The translations under genes were made by a program, and so were the position numbers. Source: Linum tenue (lineage: Eukaryota > Streptophyta > Magnoliopsida > Malpighiales > Linaceae). From it: a DNA stretch of 64,000 nt. Of the stretch, positions 1 to 11,325 are shown one piece after another. The stretch spans positions 72,382,724 through 72,446,723 of the forward strand of contig CAMGYJ010000002.1 in NCBI GenBank assembly GCA_946122785.1, written 5' to 3'. The notes beneath the pieces were generated by a model. The model worked only from the letters and a program-made list of their open reading frames with translations. It had not been told where the DNA came from and did not search any database. Position 1 is the first letter of the stretch. Each line of letters begins with the position of its first letter.

Positions 1-353
1 AGCCTATCTCTACGCATGAATGATGTTAAAAATCAAGTCTAATCAACTGTTTTATCAGTTGAGTTTTTCTCTGGTTTTCTACATATGACCGACCCGACTT
101 TAGGATATCTGTTCGAGGTTATCTCATTTTTTGAAAATTTGTTGGTTTATTGTCGTTGTTGAGATCGCAATGGTAAAATGTTACATCTCAGGATAGCTAC
201 TAGGCTGATATATGCTTTTGGAATGACACAATCAACGCAATCCGTGTAGGAAGGAGAGAATCTTTTGTTTAGCATTTGGGTGTAAAGAGGAGCTATATAT
301 GTAGTGTTGTTGTCTTCTAAGAAGGACCACTGCCACTCACATGGCCACACGTT
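1..353. other. Intergenic, no gene seen
   Basis: No reading frame here resembles a known protein. It is ordinary AT-rich spacer DNA that ends at the target duplication of a truncated LINE. Confidence 0.5.
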
Positions 354-367
354 CCCTAGATCTTCTT

Positions 368-762
368 TTTTTTTTGGTCAAAAAATGGGACGCTAAAAGG
401 GCGTCCCTGCCTGGCACTTAAATTAAACGGGTTTGGGCAATGCCCATAGAGTCATACATGAACCAGAAGTTAAAACCGGAATCGTGAATATCAAGCGGAT
501 GAAGGCCTAAAGTAGCAGAATGGCCTTTATTGGCTAGGTAGTCAGCCAATTTATTACTTTCTCTGTAGGAATGAGAGATTACAACCTCCCAATTGCGGTG
601 AAGGAGCTCCTTGAGCTGCCCGATCAGAATGTGGTATCTATTGTTGCTGTGCTCCGTCCGGTTGATCAGAGAAATCGCCGTAGTGGAGTCCATTCTCAAC
701 TGAATCTTCCTGAAACCCAGACGCCAAGCTAATTGCAAACCTTGGAGGGCACCTTTAAGTTA
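368..762 (-). mobile_element. 5'-truncated LINE (RNase H 3' end)
   Basis: A 395-bp non-LTR retrotransposon fragment lies on the minus strand. A perfect 14-bp target duplication, ccctagatcttctt, flanks it at 354-367 and 763-776. A T-run at about 366-375 is the poly(A) tail seen from the plus strand. Next to it, on the element's 3' side, is a short stem-loop with 7-bp arms (387-393 and 401-407), of the kind LINE reverse transcriptases recognise. The body encodes the C-terminal RNase H-like domain and is open right up to the truncation point. 5' truncation is the normal result of incomplete target-primed reverse transcription. Confidence 0.9.
421..756 (-). pseudogene. LINE RNase H-like domain remnant
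   Basis: This is an open frame of about 110 residues inside the truncated LINE. It shows the RVT_3/RNase H-like pattern: an acidic MDSTTAI segment, then SHSYRESNKLADYLANKGH, which carries the conserved H, RE-N and AD-LA residues. The endonuclease and reverse transcriptase domains are missing, so the fragment cannot mobilise itself. The first methionine is internal to the original protein: the frame continues upstream to the insertion boundary. No independent gene is implied. Confidence 0.85.
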
Positions 763-849
763 CCCTAGATCTTCTTCAATTCAGTACCAGACAGCCACTT
801 AAATGGATGAAAGGAATAAGAAGAAGGAATCAAATCCAAGAGATGGAGG

Positions 850-872
850 GTGGATGGATGGATGGATGGATG
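850..872. repeat. (TGGA)n microsatellite
   Basis: Five to six tandem copies of the tetranucleotide TGGA. Confidence 0.9.
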
Positions 873-3043
873 GTTCAGTATAATGAATGATTTAGCCTGA
901 AAATTCCTGCTCGTTTATGTCAACTAAGATAGAGTCCAGCAATAGAGAGGATAAACTGGTCCCCTGTTTTTCTCTTCCAAGTTCCAATCTGCCAATTGCC
1001 AACTCCTTCCTACTACTCTAATTACCAGGATTGAATGCACTTCATAATAAGGAATCTGAGATGAGCTCACCTTCCTTTATTTTTCTGATAGTATTGGAGG
1101 ATATAAGAGTTTGAACAATGACATATGTGAATTGGATAATGATCACCCCACATTATATGATAAAAAAAACTAATATTCTGAAGTAGGTGCACTATTGTGA
1201 AGAGACCAACCGATGTGCCACATGCCCATGTTAACATAACATAAAAATGTACAAAACAAGATAAAATCATTTGCACCGTTCAGTGGTTGTGTTGTCACCC
1301 GTAATGCTTGAAAGATATATGTGCACTCTAAACGGTAGATGGATCACTAATGAGTAATTAGTGGATTGTGTATGAAGAGGTTTATGATAGTGAGTTCAAA
1401 TATGAGAAAAAGGAGGGGGAGGGCTTCTCTTCTTCCTAGCTAGTTTAGTACTAGTAGTACCCAATCTGATATGAAACCCAGCTGTAAGTTCAGGCAGCTA
1501 CTAGGGGAACGTGAGAGCTTAGAGTTGCCACTTTCCCTTAGCACCTTTTCTCGACAACTGTCACTTTCTTTCGGTAGCAAAACAAACATCAGCCTCACTC
1601 ACCCACATGCATATCATCGTCACAAACTAAAATATATCGCCACTAGCTAGTACTAACAGTACAACTTGTGACCAAGAAAAGAGAAACAAAATCAATGTGA
1701 AAGAAATAATAATAATAATAGACTATTATATATGTTTGAGCACAAATACCAAATGCTATGTATATAATCACAAAGTAATTTTGTAGTAGATTATCCAATC
1801 CATCAAAATTATAAATCATATTCCATTATATTGTTGTATTATTCATGTGTTTCGATTAATCAATGATCAGATTAGTGTACGTTTCTACACCGAAATTGAC
1901 TGTAATTCAGGAAGAGAAAGAGAATATGATTGGGTTAGGGCCCAGGTCCAGTAGATTGGCGGAGCTGTTGTTGTGACCAGCTGGCCCAGTTTTGTTCTTG
2001 AAAGCAATTGCAATGCTAAATATATATATGTAAGCAGCAGAGATATCCGTTTGTGAGTTTTGTTGTTTGTTTGCTTGTTTCTTTTTAGCCTTCTCCTTTA
2101 TCCTCCTTGCAGGTTGCAGCTACAGAAACTGGTGATTTGATCTTGGTGAATGGCCATGGGTGTGGGGTCTGGAGGACCTTGAGGGACACGATTTGATATT
2201 GGAGGTTGAGAGAGCAGGTGACCATAAATGTAATCACATATTTGGCACAACATCAACTTTGTAATCATTGTATGGGTCAGGAAGCAATCGTAAATCGCGC
2301 GTGTTATCAAAGAAAGGTGTACATGTATGAGCCAATGTTATAATCAAATCAGACGTCTGGATACTTGTCGTCGGATTATCAAGGATCAATAGGATGTCTG
2401 AATTTTTAAAGATTGATTTTCACCAATTTGATGCATAATATGAAGGTCGATATGTGATCCCGTGTAATACGTTCAAACACGATCTAAGAGGGTTTGTGAT
2501 CTTTTTCAACCAAGCTTTCTCTATTCCACTGGTGCTCACGTATTTTTCATGAGGAGAATATGTGTGTTGTTCGGTGTTTGGTGTATTGGAGACTATAAAC
2601 TCCAAGTTTCTTTGTACACAAGTTTTAGCTACAATTCATATGTAAACCGTAATTAGACTATGTATCCACCCATTTAGTCTTTTTCAGGTTTGAGTAGTAT
2701 TGGACTCCATAATTTAATCATTTACAACTAACCCACACGAACAAATACATAGTATAATCCTTCGTGTGTTCTTATTACGCCTCCTGCTGCTGCATTGTCG
2801 CTTGCTGGATTGTTGACAGGAAAACTACAACCCATGTAATAGGAATTAATTTTACCAACGTATTAAACATTTAGATATTCTATAAAATTGATGCCTAAAA
2901 GTAATGATACATAATCTTCCATATGTAAGTTAATTTGCCACTCAAGTAATCGGTTGACATTTTCATTTATAATATAACCGCTCTATTGTTCCCAATTCTT
3001 TCATATATACATGACTAGAAAAACAAGTTGCTTCGGTTTGTTT

Positions 3044-3066
3044 CCCCCCCCCCCCCCCCCCCCCCC
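3044..3066. repeat. Poly(C) tract
   Basis: An uninterrupted run of about 23 C, then A and five more C. The exact length may be a sequencing approximation. Confidence 0.8.
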
Positions 3067-3516
3067 ACCCCCACAAATATTTGTTATGAGATGTTGGATA
3101 CATCACACATCTAGGAGAATCTGCTAGCAAGCTACAACGTCATTTTCTCACTTTGCATACAATGAAGTGAGCATTGGACAGCAATGTTTCTGTTAGGGCA
3201 TTATTATATACAACGGGAAACAATGTCTTTGAACCCAATCAACAAAGACTTCACCATAACAATAAAATAATATACCCAACACAAGAAAGGATTTTAATCA
3301 ATTCAATTAACAAAGACAGTTGACGGCGTTGGTGGTGAAAATTGAATTTAATTACATGTATTAATCCTTTTGATAGTAATTAGGTTAGGTCATAGGTGGG
3401 TTCATTTCTGTGTATTTAATTTAGTTGGGTAGTTCATTTTCATAATAGTTGGGGTTGCTTTCAGAAATAAGTAGAGGACCGTGGCGTGTAAGTTGGAGGG
3501 AAAAGCAGTACTTTTT

Positions 3517-3979
3517 AGGGATGGCAATTTCGACCTGACTCGATTTACCTGACCTGTTTAACCTGTTTTGGGGCGGGTCAAACCCGCCCCGTAGGTGGGG
3601 TGGGGCAGGCATGGGTATCTCTCATCGACCCGACCTACCCCATTCTCGACCCGTTCTTGCCTAAATTACATGTAATCTTAGTCAAATTACTTAAGATTTT
3701 CCTCTTATTACATTATATTTTATCTATAATAAAGTTGTAAATAAGTGAAAATCTCAATTTCTTCAATAATTTAACTACATTTTATCATATTATGGTTTCT
3801 TTTTTGGTCTTTCATTGAAAAGAACGAATATTTCTAATGTTTTTCACATAAATTACATACTCATTGGGTTGACCTGCCCTAACCCGCGCCCTGTGATAAA
3901 TTACCCGAACTGGACCCGACCTGCCATGGGACGGGTATGAGTATCGAGATACCCACCCGTACCTGGCCATTGTCATTCC
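3517..3979. mobile_element. Non-autonomous hAT-like element
   Basis: The element is about 460 bp and has imperfect inverted ends. The left end reads agggatggcaat, and the right end reads attgtcattcc (agg-a-atgacaat on the other strand). The direct repeat tacttttt (8 bp, extending to tactttttag) flanks it at 3509-3516 and 3980-3987, which fits a hAT 8-bp target duplication. The subterminal regions are rich in GACCC/GGGTC repeats in inverted arrangement, typical of small non-autonomous plant hATs. There is no transposase. Confidence 0.75.
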
Positions 3980-4330
3980 TACTTTTTAGTACCTACATAT
4001 CCTTTGAATTGAAATCCGCAATTAGTTGAACATGTCCTTCGAAAGCAATATTAGTAGGCCTAGTTGGTAACCACTTACTCCTCTTCTGCATTTTCCCTTT
4101 TGTTCTATAATTGATGACTTAATTGTAATTGCAAAACATTAATTTATCAGCCATCTACATTTTGGAAATGATAATTTTGATTTGATTTAATTTACGCTAT
4201 TTATCTTGAGTGGTTTAATTTTGAGGTGAAAGAGGTAGATATGAATTTTTCCCCCCGCTTTGTTCCATCCTAACTCGTTCCATTCTCAATTTTTATATCT
4301 AAAATTTACCCAATATCTAGTCAAATTACT

Positions 4331-4363
4331 TTTTTTTTTATAAAGATGATGATTGCATTAAAT
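4331..4363 (-). mobile_element. LINE 3'-tail micro-insertion
   Basis: A 33-bp insert, read on the minus strand, ends in a 9-base A run after a segment containing CAATCATCATCTTTAT. The near-identical 10-bp repeats tcaaattact (4321-4330) and tcaaactact (4364-4373) flank it. The structure matches an extremely 5'-truncated retrotransposition event. Confidence 0.55.
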
Positions 4364-5849
4364 TCAAACTACTTGTATTTGTTAAGTTATATCACACCAA
4401 CTCGAATGTAGTTACCTTTAAGTGAGAGATTCAGTTTCTTAAAATAATTTGAGCACATTAATTATGTCATCTCTCAATTTTGTATAAAGAGTATTTTTTT
4501 CCCCGTGATGTTTCAACCAAACAATAGATTTGTCTTGACTTTGAAACACATATTCGAATGGGTCCATCGCCCTTGACATATGCGAATTCCATCTAAGGAT
4601 GAGAAAGAGCTCTGCTCTCTTAGCCAAAAATATCCAACCTATCATGGAACATATGTCTGGGTACTAAGCTATCTGCCCATCCTAACCCCATTTTTATTCC
4701 TACTAAATAATCTTTTCATTCTTTATTTTCTAAAAAGTGTTGAAAATTTTGTTAACAATTTTCACTCCTTATTTGGATGGAGGCATTTCGCACAAATCAC
4801 ACTATTGATTTACGGACAGTCATATTATGCAATCCCTATAATTATCGGTCATCATAGCAGAGTCGACAATCATAAAAACCGAAATACGACTTAACTCTGA
4901 TTTAGGGTCATTCTATCACTTATAATTTTGTTTATTCAAATACATGGTGTTCTCTTCCAGAGGAAAACTAAGAAATGAAAAATGAAGAAGATTAGGACAT
5001 ATGTCAAGAAATTATAAAAATCAAAGAGGGAGGAAGGATTGACCATTTGTCTCCTCTTCCCCCTATTTAAGGTTTAGAAGACACCAAATCCAAATGCATA
5101 ACTTGCCTTCACGCCTAGCATGTTTGGTCCATTAATAATAAACACATTCTTATTCTTCCCTACCCAACTAATCCTGCTGGTGCACTTAAGAAATCTAGTG
5201 GCCGACTTTCGGGAGAAATTCAGGGAATGCTTTATTTGCCGTGCTGTTAGTGCTGGTTAACAAGTATTCTTATTTTTTTCCGAATAGAAAATTAAAAATT
5301 TTCAATGTATCACATACGAATTTAGATAATTACTAATAAGCATACCGTATGCGATCTGCACAAATTTCTAAATCCAAATCTCCATTTCCATTTCCTCCTC
5401 TGACGATTAATGTTTTCCTAAGTAATTAATTACATAATTTGTCCATTAATCACATTTTTTGGATTAACGAATCACATTTCTTTGATCGACAATTATTTTT
5501 GTCGATTAACTCGTTGTTTGTTAGTTTAGTGACTAAATCACTAAACATTCTGCCGTTCGCAACTGATATTCGTATTGTGCATAAGATGATTTTACACGTG
5601 ATTGTATAATTTATTAAGCAACATTATTAACAACTTAATCCACATAATTAATTAATTAATATCAATACCAGGATTCTGCACATTATTATATATAAAACTG
5701 CAGATTAGCTTGTGCAACAGGGGAGACCAGTGTTCAATAAAAACTACTAAATGCAAAATAAAATATGGGTTTCATGTTGTGGGCTGCCTGTCTTAGTAGT
5801 CAGTAGACAGTAATAGTATTGGTGCATAGGAGTTAGTGCTGTGACAGCC

Positions 5850-6190
5850 CACCATTATACCATCAACCAATCTTCCCTGTAATTTACTTCTAAAATAGGT
5901 CGTATTTCTAACAATTTTGTCGGTGGATATAGTTTGAGGAATAATTTGTCAGTAAAGGTTTTCATTAAATTAATTTTAGAGTTTGAATTTTCAGGTTAGG
6001 ACCTAAGATTTGCTTATAGCCTTCCATTGTACCATCAACTCACCCTGGGTAATTTACTTCTAAAATAGGCCATATTTCTAATGATTTTGCCGGTGGATAT
6101 AATTGATGAATGATTTTTCAATAACTGTTTTTATCAAATTAATTTTAGGGTTTGAGTTTTGAGGGTTAGGACCAAGATTTTCTTACTAGA
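5850..6190. repeat. Diverged ~170-bp tandem duplication
   Basis: Two adjacent copies share aatttacttctaaaatagg at 5881 and again at 6051, a 170-bp offset. Both continue through a related 'cggtggatata' stretch and a 'ggttaggacc' stretch. The copies have diverged and contain no gene. Confidence 0.75.
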
Positions 6191-7357
6191 TGTTAGGATA
6201 TATTACTATAATCCAACCCCATACTAATTCATAATTTATCCAACCCCATATTGTTACTTCTCCTCAGATTAATGAAGTACTATATATTACTCAAACAATG
6301 GAGATAATATAATGAAAACAATTCATTATTTATATAATTTATATAGAATGAAAATAATATTAAATCTAGAAAAATATAATTTAAACGATTACATTGGAGA
6401 TTTTATAATTAGATCAAAATACTAATCTGATTGGAAGGTAAGAGTTTGTGGCACAGTGAACAACTCATAACACTCTCAAGCTTCAACCTTGATCCAAAGG
6501 GTTGAATGAAAGACATCAAAGGGAACCATACATACCAAAGCAAGCCTTCCTCATGACCACGTAGAATCATACTAATGTACAAATAGATTCTTACAATCAC
6601 ATTGAACTAGACACAAAGGGGTTGTTTAGACTTTAGATGAGGCAATCTAACCCTATTGCTCAAATGTAACAATTAACTCCAATTGCCTCGTTTGGAAACA
6701 CATAACAGTGATGCAACAATTAGCTTATGCAATTTGAATTGTTTCGTTTTGCATCAATTTGAATTACCATAAAAGGAGATAAATATTAATATAACATGAG
6801 ATAATTTCAAGACAATTAGATCAAATTACCTCATGTCTAAAATCAATCATCCAAACGAGCAAAAGATCCATATACTTGAGATTTGCAACTTTTCAAGACA
6901 TCTTTCACTCCTAAAGTACCAAAAACATTTGAAAATTCAAACAACTATCATTACAGAAGCTCAATGGCTTCTTAATAAAGCACCACTACCCCTTCCTTTT
7001 GTGGCAGCCACTTTGAAGTTTCTGCCCAAAATGATGACACTAAGTGGAAAGCGATTAAGTGAAAACCCAAAATGCAGCCCATTCATCAACTTAATGATGG
7101 CATTGGATAAACCATTACAAATTTGCAATGTCACAGTAATCAATTGGAAAAATTATCTGTTATTTCTCCCCACTATACCTGTAAGTAGTAAGTATTACAT
7201 TACTTTCATTCATAAAAAAACATATATAAACCCCAAAAATCAAGACCAACCCATCTGATCTCTGTACAAACCCAACCCAAACCCACAAACCAAATCACAG
7301 ATTAGAACCAACCCAACCTGAAACTGCATCATCAACAAGTAAGAACTAAACTGAACT

Positions 7358-8644
7358 TCAATAGCAGCAGATTGGGCATCGAATTAGTCCATTCTCATTG
7401 CAATCAGGACACCTCTGAAACCCATAATCACCACCATTGATCCCCTCTTCTCCTTCCAACCCTTCTTCTTCATCCTCTAGTTCTTCATCTTCTTCTTCCT
7501 CCTCTTCATAGTATATCTTACAACTCCCATTACAAGTTTCACAAGGCACAAACCTTATATCACCACAAGCCTCACAACTCCCACCACCGTCCTCTGCCTC
7601 AGCCTGCTCGCACCCTTCCACCGCCTTCTCAAGCTGCCCTTCCTCGTGCAAGCGCCGTACTTCCTCTGCCCCACCAATGTACTTCTTCCCTATGAACACC
7701 CTTGGCAAACTAAACCCTCCACCACAGCCTCCCAACAGCTGCTTCAGCTCTTCCTTGAACCCCGAATGCATCGATACATCTCGTTCGTCCACTCTAACGC
7801 CTGCTCCCTTCAGGATCACCCTCACGTAGCAACTGTCCTCGTACGTCTTCCTCACACCACGTAGGCTCGTGAAGTAGACAATCACTCTGTCTTTCTCTTT
7901 CGCGGGCTTCTTCAAATGGTAAGGGTGGCTTGGGGAGAGCTCCTGCATCGACTTCCTGAACATCGAGATGATGTTCGAATCGAAGTAGTCCTTCCCACCT
8001 TTTCCCAAATGCGGCTTCTTATCAATTGCTTCTTCCTCTTCTGCTTCTGCTTCTGTTTCATCGATTGATCCGACTTTGAAATGAGTGGCGTTTACCTGAT
8101 GGTTGAAGCTGAGTTTGGGGCTATCGACGACGGTGGCTTCGCGGGTGACATCGAACGAGAAGCTTCGAATGTGGTTGGGTAATCTGCAAGGGCTGGTGAA
8201 ACGATCTTCTTCCAGGCCTTCCATTAATTCCCAGGTGTTGATCGTCTCTGGCTCTCCCGGTGGAGTCATGATTGGGGTTTTGGGATGATGATTGGGTACT
8301 CGTGGGATCTTCTCCTCGATCATTTTGGACCAGGTCTTGGCTTCGATTAGCCCCATTGCGAACTCTTCTTGGCTCTTAATCGTCTCCGGTGGCAACCAAT
8401 CTTCATTGCTGACGCCGGTGGCTGCGGTGGTGGCCTTGGGAGAATCGACCTGGCCTCCGTCATTCACCGTCTCGAGCTTGAGAGAGCCGAGGGTTGAGGA
8501 AGTTAGGGCTACCAGATGGTAGCTGTCGGATTTGTACTGCGGCGGGTGGATTACGTGCATCGAGTAGCTTCTGGGCACTGGGGAATACGGAGCTTGGCAG
8601 TGCTTGCATCGCTGCTTGTGCTGCTTCGAAGTCACACAACCCAT
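7358..8644 (-). CDS. Glutaredoxin-domain zinc-finger-like protein (At5g39865 family)
   Basis: This is an intronless 428-residue protein of the plant class-IV glutaredoxin-like family. It starts MGCVTSK, a good N-myristoylation signal (Gly2) with a neighbouring Cys suitable for palmitoylation, so membrane association is likely. Residues 1-250 are disordered and acidic. A glutaredoxin fold spans roughly 252-342 (RVIVYFTS, then LPRVFIGKKYIGGAEEV with the cis-Pro and GG motif). The usual CPYC active site is replaced by SLRGVRKT, as is normal in this family, so classical disulphide reductase activity is not expected. The C-terminus has four CxxC pairs at about 357, 368, 412 and 423, probably binding zinc or Fe-S, separated by a Glu/Asp-rich stretch. 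The start is the only Met in the correct MGC context. Confidence 0.93.
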   Translation of the reverse strand: MGCVTSKQHKQRCKHCQAPYSPVPRSYSMHVIHPPQYKSDSYHLVALTSSTLGSLKLETVNDGGQVDSPKATTAATGVSNEDWLPPETIKSQEEFAMGLIEAKTWSKMIEEKIPRVPNHHPKTPIMTPPGEPETINTWELMEGLEEDRFTSPCRLPNHIRSFSFDVTREATVVDSPKLSFNHQVNATHFKVGSIDETEAEAEEEEAIDKKPHLGKGGKDYFDSNIISMFRKSMQELSPSHPYHLKKPAKEKDRVIVYFTSLRGVRKTYEDSCYVRVILKGAGVRVDERDVSMHSGFKEELKQLLGGCGGGFSLPRVFIGKKYIGGAEEVRRLHEEGQLEKAVEGCEQAEAEDGGGSCEACGDIRFVPCETCNGSCKIYYEEEEEEDEELEDEEEGLEGEEGINGGDYGFQRCPDCNENGLIRCPICCY

Positions 8645-9830
8645 TTCAACCGAATCCCCCCTAAAAGAGAATTCAGCTCCAATCCAGAAACCAGAGCTGA
8701 AAAGGATGGAAAAGTCTGCGACTTTTGGCTATTGAGAGCCCTGATGAAGTGGATTTTGGGGAATGGGGTTAAGATATGATGAGAGGAAACATCCTTCCAT
8801 AGATGAGCTGGAACAGTCTCCTTTTGAAACCCCCCCTGGTTTGAGATTCTCGATAAAGAATTCTATTGAATAATCGGAAACGGAAAACACAAGGAAGGCC
8901 GGATGGAATGGAATTTGACAAATGGATTGAGGATGATTGTCAGGGATTTCCTCAATAATAATAACTAAAAAATTAAGCTCCTCTGGAGAAAAAAAACAGA
9001 GGGAGATGATCTGAAAGAGAAATCAAATTGATGAACCGAAAAACCCAGAATCTGGAAAGAGGAAAAGCCGTCTGAAATTGGGTCTGGCTTGAAGTAGACG
9101 GTTGAACAGATGCTGAAGAAAAGAGCTTCGAGCTATGGCGGAAAACGACGAGATACTGGATTGAAAAGTGGGGTGGATGGATTTTTGTTTTGAGAAAGAA
9201 GATTGAGGGAGGAAGAAGAGAAAAGAGAGACAGAGATCTCGGGATCTGCCCTCCCTAAAAGACAGACGGAAAGAGAGAATGCCCCGTGATTGCGGAAGAT
9301 GGGGTGAATTAGAAATCCGAATGAGAAAGAAAGAAAACGATGATTCTAAGAAACAGGAAATGTGGGCGGAGAAAGATTACAATAGTCAACAATAGGCGGG
9401 CCGGCGGGGCTACAAAAACCAGACCACCACCATCAACGAGAAGAGGCGGCGAGCTCCGTTGGAAGCTGCATTTGCCCCTTCTCCCCCTCTCCCTTTGATC
9501 CCACACTCTATTTTTTCCTCCCCGACTACCCAATACGATAAGGGAAATCGGGTTGTGGCCAGAAATCAGAAAAGCCAAGTCTTGAGAGGGTTTTCCAAAA
9601 CTTTTTTTTTGTGTTGGCTGAAGAAGACGGAAGGAAGAAAGTAAGTGTGAGAGGAAGAGAGGGAAGTTGGAAGCTTTTTGGGGCAGAATAAATGGGAAAG
9701 GACGGAAAAGTAAGGTAGGAAAGGAGGAAGAAAGAAAGGGATGGAAGGCGGGGAAAAAGAAATGGCGGAGGAGATTAGTGCTTGAATGCCTCTCTTCTAC
9801 CCTTTGCCGTCTCATTCTCTTGTAATTTTA
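8645..9830 (-). promoter_or_regulatory. Likely 5' UTR and promoter of the glutaredoxin-like gene
   Basis: This purine-rich stretch on the plus strand is pyrimidine-rich in the sense direction. It lies directly upstream of the glutaredoxin start codon, and CT-rich leaders are common in plants. The minus-strand open frame at 9309-9815 is low complexity (Phe/Ser/Leu/Arg) and looks like a composition artefact. Confidence 0.4.
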
Positions 9831-11325
9831 TCATACGACATGGCAAAAATGACGTTAGCTAATGACTTGTGTGCTTTGGCAGTTTAAGTTTTGAATTGAT
9901 TGATTAACGTTGGGATCAAAAATTAAATGATGATTGTTATTTATTATTATAGCATGAAAGTTTCAAACTTTGGGTTTGCCCTCAACCTCATGTTATATTT
10001 ATTATTAATTACTATCGTTTTCTTTCCCAGGTCGGATGTAGCCTTGTACCTTTATAATTCCTTTTTTACTTCTTTTTGGTAGGATTATAAGTAAGCAAAA
10101 AAATGCCTCAAAATAGCCGATGAAGTTCAAACTGTAGCTTGGATTACTCGTCAAAGAGAATGAAAAATCAAGTCAGAGTTTTATTCTGACATGCAGGATA
10201 TTAAAATACTATGTAAGAATACTTATTCTGACTTGCAGCAATAAACTGCAAAGTGAAGTAATTTGATTAATTTTCCCTTCCACTATTGGAAAGGATGTTG
10301 AAAGTAATCGAACAAGAACAGCAGCAAGATTAGAAGGATTAAATGAACTTTGAACTCGTAGTATCAGTCTTATACTATGGAATTAGTGGCAATGTGAACC
10401 CCTCAGTTGGATCGAGTTTAGTCGCACATATATGAAGCGCGTGATCAAATAAAAACTCATTTGTTTCAATAATCTTCCTCACTCACAAATTTCTCTCTTC
10501 TTAAGTGAGTCAATGGAAGAGCCTTGACTCCAAAATGTAAATCCTGCCACCGATCGATAAAATCTATAGTACTTGAGAAAGGCACAATGCAAACCGTACT
10601 GGAACTGCAGCAGGAACCCACTCTCATTCTGATGATACCAAGCGTGATCAAAATCGAGCCGGCTCATGAAGCTCGGCAGGGCATCAAGTCTAAATAGGAG
10701 ACTTGATAGTCTATCAAGGTCACAATTTTCTAGGCCCAGATTGCGAACTGCAACCGAGGTACCCTAAATGTTACCAACTAATATACTGACCTAATATCTG
10801 TTAGACGAATTGGACATTCTCGGATTGAAGAAACTCCAAGGCGTAGTCCTGGAATCATATCTAGAGGCAGGAAATGCAATCCAGATAGAATAGACAGGAA
10901 GTTCAGAAATGGAGAGACAAAAACAATGTAGCCGAGACAGCTTACCACAACCAACTTGGAAGCACCGTCTTCCAAAGATCATCGAATCATCATCAATAAT
11001 ACATCCGAGCAACTAACAAGTTCCAGAAAACTTCATATCCATGGCGGGCTATTTGAAAAGGTCACTTTTGAGCCCCAAATTTGGCATCCAGTTCACAATA
11101 ACAAACCGCAAACAAGTGACACCTAAGAAGTTCCAACTCTGAAGCACATAAGCAAAATAAGAGTAATAGCTGTTTATTCCGCCTTACCAGACAACACTAT
11201 AAAAAACTTAGGACAGTTAGTAAATATTAGACCTTTCGAATAAGCTTTCGACTCTAGCAACCCAAACACATCCCCATAAAAGGCTCTCGGCACCCAACAT
11301 TGGATACTGATCTAGATATTAAAAC
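9831..11325. other. Spacer and eIF3J 3' UTR
   Basis: This is AT-rich DNA between two minus-strand genes. The part nearest 11325 should be the eIF3J 3' UTR. Several short minus-strand frames at 10466-11012 show no recognisable domain. Confidence 0.4.

Larger units (their letters stand above)
777..3508. other. Gene-free AT-rich spacer with simple repeats
   Basis: No convincing coding sequence is present. It holds a (TGGA)n microsatellite at 850-872, a short AATA-type run near 1708-1720 and a C homopolymer at 3044-3066. Small open frames here have no recognisable composition or motifs. Confidence 0.5.
3990..7357. other. Gene-free AT-rich spacer
   Basis: Nothing here supports a gene. The 141-codon plus-strand frame at 6833-7258 has low-complexity, spacer-like composition and no recognisable domain. 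A micro-truncated LINE tail (4331-4363) and a tandem duplication (5850-6190) are listed separately. Confidence 0.5.

Noticed and set aside
6613..6870. Possible MITE with inverted ends
   Set aside because: Only weak inverted similarity and no convincing target duplication.
6833..7258. 141-codon plus-strand open frame
   Set aside because: Composition is spacer-like (Lys/Asn/Ile/Pro), with no domain and no homology recognised.
9309..9815. 168-codon minus-strand open frame
   Set aside because: It lies in a pyrimidine-rich leader and gives a low-complexity Phe/Ser/Leu/Arg product.
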